From positions 347,462-411,461 of the forward strand of contig JAKSZP010007890.1 in assembly GCA_022478985.1 (NCBI GenBank): a stretch of 64,000 bases of DNA, written 5' to 3'. The stretch's first letter is position 1. The number at the start of each line of letters is the position of its first letter. Positions 35,445 through 46,120 of the stretch are shown in pieces. The notes beneath the pieces were generated by a model. That model was not told the DNA's origin, did not search any database, and saw nothing but the letters and a program-made list of their open reading frames with translations. The translations under genes and the position numbers were made by a program. The stretch is from Massospora cicadina. Taxonomy: Eukaryota > Entomophthoromycota > Entomophthoromycetes > Entomophthorales > Entomophthoraceae.

Positions 35445-37695
35445 TTTTTAGCACTAGATGGTCCCAACCCAAGGGTGGGATTCATCGATGTTTATTGAAT
35501 TACGCCTGGGCTCCTAAGAGCCTGAGGCGAGGGAAGGGGAAGGAGGAGGCATCGAGGAATGGAGGGGGGTTTGCACACCAGAGCCGTGCTGCAGTGACAA
35601 CTGAGCGGGGGAGGGTTGGCGACATAGTGCAGACCTTCAGGGCCATCTCAAAGTGTACCTGAAAGTGGGTGATCATGTGTGGAAGGGTACACACCCGCTG
35701 GTCAAAGGCAGCACGAAGGAAGGAGCTATGGATGGTCCAGATGGCTGTGGCATAGGCGAGGACATGGAGGGGTCAGTGGCAACCAGGCAATGTCTGCTCG
35801 AACATGAGGTCTTTCACAGGGTGTCCAGACCAGGGCTGAGCATGGAGGAGCGCGCGGGCCTTTGGCCAAAATGCGGCGACACCTGGACAGGTGAAAAATC
35901 AATGGAGGTGGGAGTCAATAGGCTCCGCACAGTGGGGGCAGCTTTGGTGCGAGAAGGTAGGGCCAGTCCAGTCCCCTGTCCTGTATGAACAGTGGAGCAC
36001 CCTCCATCAGGTGTTGGACACCTTTGCTGTCAGGATGGGGTGATGGACGTCCTTCCACAATTCATTAAGGTCAAATCTCACGGAGGGAGGGAGGAGCTCA
36101 AGGAGTCTTGGGCGGATGGGAGGACGATCTTGGGGGTTGAGGCGAGTTGTGACAACTTTTCCATTGTGCACAATTGCATGGCGACGGGGGCTGAGACCAG
36201 GGCCTTCCCTTCAGTATGGGAAGGCATGGTGGATCCGCGCGCCTACTCGTTTCAGGGAAAGGAGAGCCTGGTTCCAGTAGGGGGATGAGGATGGTTTCAG
36301 GCGATGGCCTGGGTTGTTTGTGAGCCACTCCCCTAATGAGGTCAGAGATGCTCTAGGAAGACCCAGAGCTGCTGACACTGACTGGCGGAGGGCGGGCGCC
36401 CATTGGGGCATGGGGGTCGCGTCCCAGCAGACAATTGGCCATAGGAACTTCAGGAAGATTGTGGTGGCGTGGGATTGCGTGTCCAGAAGCCCTAGGCCCC
36501 CTTCATTGCAGGGTCTGGCAATGGTTGAGAGGGCCATTGGTGGATGGTTTGAGCCCCATATCCAACAGCGGAGGAGTACATTGAGCCGCGTATAAAAGGC
36601 ATCTTTGAATGGGCAGACGTGCTCTAGGAACCAGACTTTGGAGAGGAGGAACACATTGGCCATCAGAGCTCGACCCTGGGGGTGATGTGCCGCCGGTTCC
36701 AGCTGGCAATCCTGGAGTTAACTGCTGCGAGGAGCAAGTCCTCATTGTCTTTTAGCGCAACTCCTTGTTGGTTGGTGAGAACGCCCAGGTGACGGAAGGT
36801 ACCGCGCACAGGTTCAATACCAAATGGTGGGGGGAAGGTGGGGTAGCTGACCTGTACAACTGTTGTCTTGGAGGTGTTGACCATGGCGTTGGACGCCTTG
36901 GTGTACCTCTCAATGGTCACAGCAGCGAGGGCAACATCCCCAGGGCAGCCAAATGCAATGGCAGTGTCATCTGCAAATGCCATGGTGCGTGTGGGGGCTT
37001 TACCTGGGACTAGAATCCCTGTTAGCTTGTCCTGTAAGGAGGCCAAGAGGGGGTCAAGGGTGATGTTAAAAAGGATAGGGCTCAGGGGTCCCCTTGCCGG
37101 AGACCTTGTCCAACTGGTACTGCCACTGTAAAGCCCATTGGCGCCAGGACTCTGGTGTGGAGCTGGTTATAGAGCTCTAATATCCAGCGCCTAGCTGCGG
37201 GGGGAGATGGAAGCGGGCCAGGGAAGCATCATTATACTTCCAGTCTACCCGATCATATGCTTTCTCCATATCCAGGAGAGCCACAAAGCCATTCACCTTA
37301 TGAGAGTTAGCAGTCAAAGTCACGTGAAGGTCATTATAGTTGTCCCATAACGACCTCCCTGGAACAAAACCGTGCTGGGATGGGGAGAGGCGAGGTGACA
37401 CCCATTTGGTGATGCGGTTGGTCAGAAGCTTCATGAAGAGCTTGTGGTCTGTGTTGATCAACGCTATGGGGCGCCAGTTCACCAGGTTCTCACGGTCTGA
37501 CTTCTTGTGAATGAGAGTCGTGATTGAGCCTCTGGAGTTGGGGAGGACCTCGCCATTCACCAATAGTGCAGCGAAGAGGTCGCGGAGGGTTCTGGCTATC
37601 ACTGCAGGTTCCAGAAGGTACACCTCGAAGGGTATTCCGTCTGGGCCTGGGGCTTTAAGCCGTGGAGATTTCAGAAGGTTTTCCATCACCTCCTG
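35445..37695 (-). mobile_element. 5'-truncated LINE with 16-bp target duplication
   Basis: This 2251-bp insertion into element C is flanked by CCTGAAGCATACTCTT at 35429-35444 and 37696-37711 (perfect). On the minus strand it begins inside the RT domain and ends GGGACCATCTAGTGCTAAAA. It is markedly richer in G+C and CpG than its surroundings, so it is probably recent. It contains the RT fingers/palm, thumb and a C-terminal zinc motif, broken by a few stops and frame changes. Its 3' end is the parent-like sequence of the micro-insertions in this window. Confidence 0.9.
35500..37689 (-). pseudogene. LINE ORF2 C-terminal half (RT to zinc motif)
   Basis: Read from 37689 downward: LKAPGPDGIPFEVYLLEP (RT motif 1 region), LIHKKSD and NWRPIALIN (motif 2), QHGFVPGRS, and LLDMEKAYDRVDW with the first catalytic Asp (about 37245-37285). 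The frame changes between 37177 and 37046. The AFADDTAIA box with the catalytic Asp pair follows (36963-36980), then NTSKT (motif D), a HLGV block, RPCNEGGLGLLD (thumb/C-terminal block, about 36475-36520), and near 35900-35945 CPHCAEPIDSHLH with a TGA then FTCPG, the C-terminal C-x2-C...H...C zinc motif. The DMEKAYDRV form suggests the L1/Tad side of LINEs. Endonuclease is absent because of 5' truncation. Confidence 0.85.
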
Positions 37696-37727
37696 CCTGA
37701 AGCATACTCTTAACTCTTTGGATTCTT

Positions 37728-37751
37728 TTTTTTAGTACTAGATGGTCCCAA
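37728..37751 (-). mobile_element. 24-bp LINE-tail micro-insertion 4
   Basis: The minus strand reads TGGGACCATCTAGTACTAAA with further A residues. It is flanked by AACTCTTTGGATTCTT at 37712-37727 and 37752-37767 (perfect 16 bp). Its left duplication abuts the right duplication of the big LINE with no base between them. Confidence 0.85.
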
Positions 37752-37767
37752 AACTCTTTGGATTCTT

Positions 37768-38374
37768 CCCCTATCCACTTAGTAAGCTTTATTGATTCTT
37801 ATTAAAAAATGAAGCATGAAAAATGAAAAAGATAGAACATAAAAAATATAAAAAATGATAATAATAAAGTTTATAAGAATCAAAAAAGTAACAATATAGA
37901 AAAAATTTTAATTTGTGAACTCTAAAGCCTCATCGCCACTGGGGCTAAATGACCCTTCTTTGGAAGGGGAGAGTGAGATCAAAGGCAAGGAGGCTGGTTT
38001 GGGTTTGACATGGATTGCTGGAGTTGCAGCAGGCAGAGAAGTTGAACTTTTGGAAAACGTCAAAGTATAGCTGGTTGAACCAGCCTAGGAAACAAAGGCA
38101 AAACGCCTGATCTAACTTTAGCATTCAGAATGGAATTGTGGATTACTCAGAAGAAAGTTTTATCCAGGGATGAAAGGCTATTAATGTAGCATCATATTTT
38201 TTTAGTACTAGATGGTCCCAACCCAGTAGCATCATATTTTGAAGGACAAGAAAAATTGAATGTTGTGACCAAGGAAAAAAGAATACCATCCGCTTTTATC
38301 CATTCAAAGAGGGGAGTGTTGAATGGTTGACTGGACCTAAATTGTTGGGTAATTTGATAGGGGAAAATATTAGC
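37768..38374 (+). other. Element C 3' interior (non-coding)
   Basis: An A-rich stretch (37800-37920) resembles the post-integrase region of D, followed by AAGGCAAGGAGGCTGG-type sequence. The last 60 bp (TTGAATGGTTGACTGGACCTAAATTG...) match 52561-52610 before the related LTR at 52621. A micro-insertion lies at 38201-38225. No ORF is supportable. Confidence 0.5.
38201..38225 (-). mobile_element. 25-bp LINE-tail micro-insertion 5
   Basis: The minus strand reads TGGGTTGGGACCATC then TAGTACTAAA. It is flanked by GTAGCATCATATTTT at 38186-38200 and 38226-38240 (perfect 15 bp). Confidence 0.85.
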
Positions 38375-39194
38375 TGATGTTAATTTATTATGTATCATAA
38401 CAAAATTATCAATGATTATGGACCAAAAATATCCTAAGTATGTTTATATTTGGGATTTTTGGCCTAGAAATTCCACTTAATAATATAAAACTATGATGAC
38501 AGGCCCAAGGGCTTTATTAGTTAAGTTAGACTTAATATTAGTCAATTTGATAATCCAGGTGTGTGGGCTTTGTTGGTCCATGTCAAAATTAGCTTTTAAT
38601 GTTGATCAAGTTTTCAATCAAAGCAATTACTAGTTAGTGGTACAAATCGCGTTAATATGTGCTGACAATTGTTTGAGAAAAGTATCAGTTCAGCTATTTG
38701 CAGATGCATAAGAAATGCTGTCTTGAGATATTGAGAGTTTGACACTGACCCTGGGGCTATGTAAGATGACCCAAGTTGAAAGTTTTGTAGACCCTCATAT
38801 GAACTTATTACGTTTTTCTCTGGCTAAGTGCCATTGAAAATGAGGCATCATGGGTAAGATGTGGTTAACATTGAACCTTATAAAATATCTCCAAATTGAT
38901 GCTAATAAATACAATCGTTTATCACTACAAGTTAATTGTTTAATATACAAGCTTTTTGTACATAGTACTTTTCCATTGTAAAAAGTTTAGAAATTACTTT
39001 GGATCAGAAGGATCAGGGCGCGAACCATTATCCAAGTAAACAACAGAAGAATACAGCTTTATAGTATCATTTCCAAGGAGATTATTCTTGATTTTTATCA
39101 CCATCTGGTCTATTGTCTCCATACAATAGAAGCTCATAACTCCAATTTATCTTAAGAAGAACCAGCTAATTGAAGTAGGCCTAAAACTTCAACA
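38375..39194 (+). repeat. Element C right LTR
   Basis: This is the uninterrupted 820-bp copy, from TGATGTTAATTTATTATG to ACTTCAACA. It serves as the empty-site reference proving that B inserted into the left copy at GATATT|GAGAG|TTTGACACTGAC. Confidence 0.75.
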
Positions 39195-39348
39195 AGGATA
39201 ATCTCAACAATTCTTTAGTAAACTGGTGGATAAAAATCTGATAGATTACTTAATCTTCACTTGGATTATTTTTCCAAACAATAGTTACCATGAGAAATGA
39301 TAACTACAACATCCACTAGCAGGATTTGTCCTCTAGTAGGTAAGCAGA
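39195..39348 (-). repeat. Solo LTR (A/D type), middle part
   Basis: The minus-strand reading carries CTTACCTACTAGAGGACAAA and AGTTATCATTTCTCATGGTAAC, collinear with 18160-18250 of the element A LTR. It lies between the right end of C and the left end of D. Confidence 0.55.
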
Positions 39349-40387
39349 TGTCAGAACTGCAGATGACTACATAGTCCAACCCTTTGACCAAATATGAGAT
39401 TCAATGATTATGTTATAATCATAGAGGTTCAGAAATAGTGGCTGACTGATGATAATATTGTTGGGCGGAATCCCCAATGATATTAGAGGTCACTAACTAT
39501 AGATTATTGTCAGGCATCATCCCCAATAATAATTGAGGCTGCCAAAAGATGACAATTTCGTCAGTAATCATCCCCAATGCTAATTGAGGCTGCTGATAGA
39601 TGACAATTTAGTCAGGAATTATTTCCAATGACATTTGAGGCCACCAATAGATGATAATTTCATCAGGTGTCATCCCCAATGAAATTAAGCAATAATTCAA
39701 TACAGAGATAATCCCTGATAGTCAATTTATAGGGAATCATTCAGAACAGAACAGATTGGAGTCATAAGAAAATACCAAAACATTCAAACGCTGGAGGAAA
39801 AGTGGAATCATCATTGGTCAAAACAATCAGTTTTGCATACCTAATACCAATTGTTTGGACTGCCAAACGCCCAAGGATTACGCGGCCTAGAAAACCCAAG
39901 GCAACAGTACCCAACGAGATTTGGTACCTAACATTAAGGTGCAAAATCAGTTTAGGAGCACAAATATTCTCAACATACAGCTGGAAAAGTTGTGTGCCAA
40001 TTCTAACTATAAAAATCCCCACATAATTCCCTAATAAAAATTAGATTCAACTTGATATTAGCTTTAGTTGTTTAACATTGGTTGTTTAACATTAATCTTA
40101 AGAGAAGATTGCAAGGATCAGATATCCTCAGGTTAGCAATATTAAGATCTCCACCTGAATCTGTGAAAAGGGAATAGGGATAGTGTTATCTATCAGAGTA
40201 TCTTAAAGAAGAATCAACAGTTTAGCGTTAGACTTTACTCTCAACGTGGCTTTTGGGCAGCCAACTATAATAATAGTCTTCATACTATTATTGCCCAGTC
40301 TATCAGATAATCAACACCAGGATCCATGAATATGTACAGTTGAAATCAAGGGCTGAAAAGCGAGCAAATAAGTCCAAGATTTTAACA
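39349..40387 (+). repeat. 5' LTR of element D
   Basis: It starts TGTCAGAACTGC and ends ATTTTAACA. It contains a 51-bp minisatellite (39460-39686) and a stretch (about 39690-39930) almost identical to the 3' LTR. Overlapping small ORFs on both strands (39762-40022; 39802-40026) recur in the 3' LTR simply because the LTRs are copies, and are not called as genes. Confidence 0.9.
39460..39686 (+). repeat. 51-bp tandem repeat inside the D LTR
   Basis: About 4.5 units start at 39460 (49 bp), 39509, 39560, 39611 and 39662 (partial); the middle three are exactly 51 bp. The unit reads GTCAGGAATCATCCCCAATG, then an A/T block, TTGAGGCTGC, and a GATGACAATTT end. The same array is in the other LTR at 46231-46457. 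Confidence 0.85.
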
Positions 40388-40388
40388 T

Positions 40389-40405
40389 TGGTGCTCACTA
40401 CAGGG
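40389..40405 (+). promoter_or_regulatory. Primer binding site of D
   Basis: TGGTGCTCACTACAGGG lies one base inside the LTR end, identical to that of element B. Confidence 0.75.
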
Positions 40406-40419
40406 GGTAGTTGAGTTGT

Positions 40420-41720
40420 CAAAAGCCAATTTAAAATAAGGACGTCTTTTAAGGAAGAGTTTCAAAAACTCTGGGTGGAACTACAGGATGTTAATGAAAA
40501 TGTGCTCAGCTCAGCTTCTCAGGCCAATGTTAGTTCATTGGAGGAGCATATGATCAAGATGGAGGAAACGCTCAAACAACTAGGAATAGTTAATAATGAC
40601 TTATGCAGAAAAGTTGCCCCTTTAAAGCAGAAAGAGGGCAAACTCATCAAGGAAATTGTATTTCAGAAGATCAAATGGGAAGTGGATTGAGAATGCATCT
40701 GACGGTTTCATGAAGAGATGGCAAAAATGACTAAGCATATTGAGGAGTTGGAGAAACACCAATGTGATTGTGAACACTTTGAGGCGAATGATGAAGCAAA
40801 GGCATGTGAAACGCCAAGCAATAAGACCTCCCCTTCCTGAAACATGCCTAAACCGTTTGCTGGTGTTTCAGAAATGACTCCCAAAAGTCACTCCTATGGC
40901 TTCTCAAGTGCCAGGTTGGGATATCCTATTAGCAAAACAACTGAGGAATTTCGAAATACACCAAAGCTTGCCCACCTTTCACTGGGATAATGCCCCAGCA
41001 TTCTTCCACTTATTTGAGACGACCATGTTCAGCTATGCGGACTGACAAAAAGCAGTAACCATAATGAACTGCCTTAGCATGGACTGCCAAAATCTGGTGC
41101 CTCCTCATCTCAATGGGGACAATTGGTTGTATGCGGAAGCCAAAGCTGCCATTATGTTGGAGTTTGGAAGCCCTACTCAGATGGCAAATTGAAAACAAGA
41201 GTTCATGGGTATTCTATTCCTCAAAGATGAGACTCTGGCTTGTTTCACCGACAGTTTTTACCAAGAAGCTCAGATTTTGGCAGGAGCAGATGTGTTAAGT
41301 GACTTTGACACCCGCATATCTAAGCAGTCGGCACTTTGGCCCTACCAAAACTTGCATCAGACTATGGTGGCAGCGCTAGTAACTGAAACAACAACCTCTC
41401 AGATGGTAGACCATATGAAGATGCTTGGGGCCACATTTGATGCTCTCAATCATACATTCGAAATAATTCAAACAAAAGCCCAAAATATTTTCAAATTCAC
41501 TGAGCCATCTAAAGAATCTGAGGGACAAGTCATGTCAGGAAGTAAACCCAAAGTTCAAAAATGAGCGGACAAATCAACAAACTGCTGTACTCAATTCAGG
41601 AAGTCAGGCCATGTAATTGCCCAGTGTCAGTAACGAAAACTTAAGGATTAGATAAATCTCATTCAACCTCAAGAGACTTATTCAGATATGGGAAAAGGGC
41701 CAGCAGTCTAGATCAGGGAC
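40420..41720 (+). pseudogene. Element D gag
   Basis: The N-terminal region is predicted coiled coil (ELQDVNENVLSSASQANVSS, then EEHMIKMEETLKQLG and a KQKEGKLIKE helix, 40475-40690). The capsid-like core (40980-41480) contains DNAPAFFHLFETT, MNCLSMDCQNLVPPHLNGDN, MLEFGSPTQMAN and LACFTDSFYQEAQILAG, with TGA codons at 41044 and 41190. The zinc knuckle near 41580-41630 reads CTQFRKSGHVIAQC: the second Cys is Phe, so one zinc ligand is lost. Two frames are needed to read it all. Confidence 0.75.
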
Positions 41721-41729
41721 GATCTAGTA

Positions 41730-43090
41730 CTGCTGGTAAACCCGTCCTACCTGACATAATGTGAGAGAAGATCGATATCTCTGATCTATTTGTGGATGAT
41801 GACTCAACAGATCCTCTCCATCAGGAAATTAACTTGGATGTTAACGCTATAACTTGAGCAAAGCGAAGGGGATTGATCCCAAAATTTTAGTGAGGTCACT
41901 TGGCCCTATGTATGACAGCTAGTAGAGAAAGTTAGATCCACTGAGAGCCCTGAAGACTTAGTCAAAACAAAGTTGGATGAGGCTAATGTTTCTTTACCTA
42001 TCAGTGCAATCAAGGAGTCATTCCCCGATTTATCTGCTCAGATTATCCACACTCTTGATTTGGCGAATAAGGCCGCTATCCATTCAGTAAATTCTTTATT
42101 ACAGTACTTGGAGTGTACCTATGTTGATATTCTAGTCAATAGGATAAGAGTCCGAGCTATAATTGATAGTGAAGCGCCAATCAACATCGTTTCCACCAAA
42201 TTAGTAAAACATATGAAAATCTCAATGGATTTGGAGCACCAAAAAGAGTATGGAATGGCTGGACCAGATGTTACCATCTCATGTGGAGTCTACAATGCGC
42301 TACCACTTTGGTTTGGATCGCTGATGGTGTCAGCCCCCACTATAGTGCTGGTCAATCCAAACTATGACATACTTATTGGGACAGAGTTCTTGAGGAAGTA
42401 TGGGGTGAAATGTGATTTTGAAAAAAACACTTTGACAATATTGGGGCAGACGTTGCCTTTGGTCTACCAGTGGATAGGAGAAACTCCACTGACAAAGAAG
42501 AATAACTTTGTCAATTTAATTTATAGTGATGGTATCATACCCATTCACTATAAATAGTCAGATGGAAACGGAAACCAATGCTGATGGAAATTATGGAGAA
42601 TTGGGGAATCCCCTAAGGGCGGATGCTGCAGACACTATTCTGCTGGGGGCTCAAATCATAGTTAACACTGGGGTAACAATGGAACTTTTAAACAATTTTA
42701 TGGAGAAATCATCAATCCCTGGAAAAAATTAAGGATTGAACCGTGGGTTGTGCCAGGGATCTTAATTCCAGGTCATGAAGAGATATGAGTATTAGTAGCC
42801 AATCTAGTAGAAAAGCTGATGGAAATTGAAATAAATCAGACCATCGCGTTTCTGCACTTGCTCCCAATGGCAGAACTATACAAATTTCATGAATTTGTAT
42901 CATTTTCCAAAATGTGATTGCTGGCGGTGGTTACCAAAAGTTTCAACGTATTAGTGGATCGTGAGCAGTTAGCTGATCTGACTACAAATCAGCAGGAGGA
43001 TGTGCTCCATTTATTTGAAAAATATTGGACAATATTCGCTCAGAATGACCATGACTTAGGATGCGCAAAAAATGTACTCCACAAAGTTGA
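41730..43090 (+). pseudogene. Element D protease and RT N-terminal linker
   Basis: A linker with AIKESFPDLSAQIIHTLDLA (42007-42066) precedes the retropepsin. The active site has drifted from DTGAPINIVS to DSEAPINIVS near 42163 (Gly to Glu, GGA to GAA), which should abolish activity. YNALPLWFGSLMVSAP (42292-42339) and YDILIGTEFLRKYGVKCDF (42363-42419) match element B and G. Past 42557 a stop and frame changes interrupt the strands leading to the RT, which restarts near 42918 with LTTNQQEDVLHLFEKYWTIF. Confidence 0.75.
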
Positions 43091-44350
43091 TACAGGAGAA
43101 TGTCTGCCAATATGAATGAGACCTGTTCGTAGGTCAAGAACAGCAGAAGCAGAGGTCAGCGATGAGATAAGCAAGTTGGTGGAACATGGGTTACTCGTTC
43201 CATCATTGAGCCCATGGGCGAGTCTAATCCTGTTGGTAAAAAAAGGATGGATCAAATCAAGTAGTGATCGACTATCACCAACTAAACAAGATCACTTAAA
43301 AAGACTCTTATCCGCTGCCCTGAATTGATGATGTGCTTGATCGCCTGGGGGAGGCGAAATACTTTTCAGCTATGGACCTGATTTTGGGCTATTGGCAAAT
43401 CGATTTTCCAAAAGAAGAACAGGAAAAATGTGCAATAATTACTATACAAGGACTGTACCAGCCAACCAGAATGCCCCAAGGATTATGCAATGCGCCAGCA
43501 ACTTTTCAGTGAGCTATGGATTAAATGCTTAGTGACCTGAAGCTATCCTGTATGCTAGTCTACTTAGATGATATCAACGTCTTCAGTAGGACCTTCTCTA
43601 ATAATTTGGAGCATCTGAAGGAAGTTTTCAAGCGGTTGGCGGTGGCAAATCTAAAAATTAAGCCGAAAAAATGCCACTTTTTCAAAAAAGAACTTGAATA
43701 CTAAGGGTTTGTTATAAACTCTAATGGATTACAACTGCAACCCATGAAAATAGAGGCTATCAAATGGATGTCAATCCCAAAATGTGTTTGGGATATTCAA
43801 GTCTTCTTGGGAATGGTCGGGTACTATTGCCAATTCATCAAAGACTTTGCTGGAATCACCAAACCTCTATTTCACCTACTCAAGGATCTGAAAAAAGGAT
43901 TTGTGTGGAACGAGGAGGCCCAGAAGTCATTTTATAAGCTCTGAAAATATCTCATGAGCAGCCCAGTGTTGAAATACCCAAACTTTAGTTGGGAATTCAT
44001 AATCCAAGTGGATGCCTTGTTAATGGCAATTGGAGCCGTTCTAAGTCAATTAGAAGACAACGGGGATGAACATCCAGTAGCCTACATGAGTAGAACACTA
44101 TCACCAGTGGAAAGAAACTATACCGTGATAGAATGAGAGTGTCTGGCAGTCATCCATGCCTGCAAACAATTCTTAGTCTACATACATGGAATGCACTTTA
44201 AAGTCATAACTGACCACTCATCCCTGCGCTGGCTTCATAACCTGAAGGAACCAGAAGTCTGGTTGGCCCAATGGGCTTTAAAGCTGCAAGTCTATGATTT
44301 TGAAATTATCCATCAGGCTGGAGTGGTACATCAGAATGCTGACAGATTGT
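43091..44350 (+). pseudogene. Element D reverse transcriptase-RNase H
   Basis: RT blocks in order: EISKLVEHGLLVPSLSPWAS (43145-43204), a frame change near 43240, then AMDLILGYWQIDFPKEEQEK (43372-43431), MPQGLCNAPATF (43471-43506), the catalytic YLDDINVFSR box at 43561-43590, and the LGMVGYYCQF connection (43807-43836). RNase H has QVDALLMAIGAVLSQ (44005-44050), VITDHSSLRWLHN (44203-44241) and the ADRLSQLL end (44338-44362). Breaks are TGA for CGA in FQ-R-AMD (43510), TAA (43525) and TGA for TGG in IE-W-ECL (44134). Confidence 0.85.
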
Positions 44351-44539
44351 CTCAATTGCTGGTTGTTCATGTGATCTACCATCAGGTGGATGCACTATTC
44401 CAACGGATGATCAAAGGAGATATTGGGGATGAACCCCAAGAAATTTGGAACGCCTTACAAAAAGCCATGGAGAATACCAAACTTAAGGAAAATCAATTAT
44501 ACAAAATGATCAAAGGAAAACGGGTTTTATTTCCTAAAA

Positions 44540-45660
44540 CATCAGAACAAGTGGAAATCATTTGAGCTTCTCACAAGGTCATCAGCCATGGTGGCCTAAG
44601 GAAAACAGTGGATCATATTTTCCAGTATTATTACTGGGAATCAATCAATTACGACATCATGGACTACCTAGCCTGCTGTGTTGAATGTCAGTTGCACAAA
44701 CCGCACAAGAGCATCATAGGATATTGGCTAGTATGCCCTGGTTTTGCATGGCATACGGTGTCCATAGATGTTATGGTACCAATAAGCATCAGCACCAGAG
44801 GAGTGAAATATATTATCATTGCAATAGATCACTTAACCTGATGGGTCAAAATGAGAGCCCTCAGCAAAGTAGGTACAATATATACGGCGAAGTTTATACT
44901 TGACCAAGTGATCTATCAGCACAGATGCCCTCAAGTCGTCCTCAGTGACAATGGAACCAACTTTACTTCACATGTGATTCCCAGGCTTAACAAATTAATG
45001 GGAATCCGCGGTGTTATATCTGTCCCCTATTATCCAGAAATGAATGGAATGGTGGAAAGAGTAAATGCAACTCTAGCTTCAACCTTACAAAAATTGGTCA
45101 CAGGGAAAACTTCCGCATGGGGAGAATATCTGAGTTTGATCACTTTTGCTTATAATACTAGTTATCATTTAAAGACTGAGAAAACGCCATTTGAACTGTT
45201 ATACAGGTAGAAAACTGCAATGCCACCGATATTGTATTCAGCAGTAGAGCCATCTTTGGGGATGAGTGCCAACCATTATCTATCCCAACTGGCTAAAATC
45301 CTGATTGAATTACAATCTCAGGCATTCAATATGACATTGAGAAAAATAATTAATGTGAAAAAAATGGATGACCAAAATTGACTTCCATTGAAAGAATACC
45401 ATGTGGGCGATAGGGTAGCCTATTGCAATACCCATGGGTTTGGGAGAAAGAATAAGTTGGACGCCCTATGGATGGGATCGTTCAAAATTATTGCAAAGCT
45501 GGCAAATGATGCCTATATGATCAAGAATACTGAGGATGGCCACATAGTTGGTAGAGTCCATGCAAAAATACTTAAAGTATTGTACTTAGAAAAAAAGAGA
45601 CAGAAAAGAAAAGAAAAGAAAAAAAGAGAGAAAAAGATGCACAAAATACAAAAAAAGTAG
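44540..45660 (+). pseudogene. Element D integrase
   Basis: The zinc-binding region includes ASHKVISHGGLRKTVDHIF (about 44567-44623) and CCVECQLHK (44677-44703). The DDE residues all survive: SIDVMVPIS (near 44761), LSDNGTNFTSH (44941-44973) and NGMVERVNATL (45043-45075). A TGA in HLT-R-WVK (44839) and a TAG at 45208 interrupt it. The C-terminal part has HGFGRKNKLDALWMGSFKII and ends in a Lys-rich tail (45590-45658, KKRQKRKEKKKREKK). There is no chromodomain. The basic tail may be a nuclear-localisation-like extension or just drift in an A-rich stretch. Confidence 0.8.
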
Positions 45661-46120
45661 AAAATATTAAATAACAATTTTAATATAAACAGTGATTTAT
45701 CTGGTGATATTCCCACCTACTGAGCGTGGAGGAAGTAATATTAGCAGGCATGAGTCCCGAGCGTCAGCAAGATCAGAAAGGGCTGAAACTAGGTCCGCTG
45801 GAATAGTCCCTATCAATGAAATGTTGAGACCCATCCTGGGGTTGGTACAGGTGGACCAGTTGATCTCTCACAACTGATGTGAAGATGGGACTGAAGCAGC
45901 ATGATGTCGCAGGAACTGCACTTGAGAAGAGGTGGCAATGGGTAGAATTAAGGATACGAAGTCATCAAACTGAGCATAACATATGAGCGTTGAGTGTGGA
46001 CAGAGCTGCAATACGCTGAAAACATAGATATATGACAAACCAAATATGAGCTCCAGCTGATATGGCTTCTATTACTGAGGGTTCTATCTTCCATTGGATA
46101 TCTGGTCAAGAAGGTGGATG
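45661..46120 (+). other. Element D 3' untranslated interior
   Basis: No ORF is supportable. GAGTCCCGAGCGTCAGCAAG and neighbouring sequence resemble 17650-17800 of element A only loosely. It leads into the 3' LTR at 46121 through GAAGGTGGA. Confidence 0.5.

Larger units (their letters stand above)
26429..39194 (+). mobile_element. Element C: gag-only LTR retroelement
   Basis: The LTRs are 26429-26794 plus 33379-33842 (split by B) and 38375-39194. After subtracting B, the LINE and the micro-insertions, the interior is only about 2.2 kb and holds gag plus a short pre-protease linker; no protease, RT or integrase motif is found. It is therefore a non-autonomous element that would need pol from relatives such as B or D. 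A related LTR lies at 52621-53430. A 5-bp target duplication is not clear (TAAAT left, AGGAT right). Confidence 0.65.

Noticed and set aside
35500..36300. Plus-strand ORFs 35653-35988 and 35992-36288
   Set aside because: Antisense to the LINE ORF2 C-terminal region; the minus strand carries the recognisable GGLGLLD and zinc motifs.
39762..40026. ORFs on both strands in the D LTR, repeated at 46533-46755
   Set aside because: Conserved between the two places only because the two LTRs are copies of one sequence; both strands are open and no motif is present.
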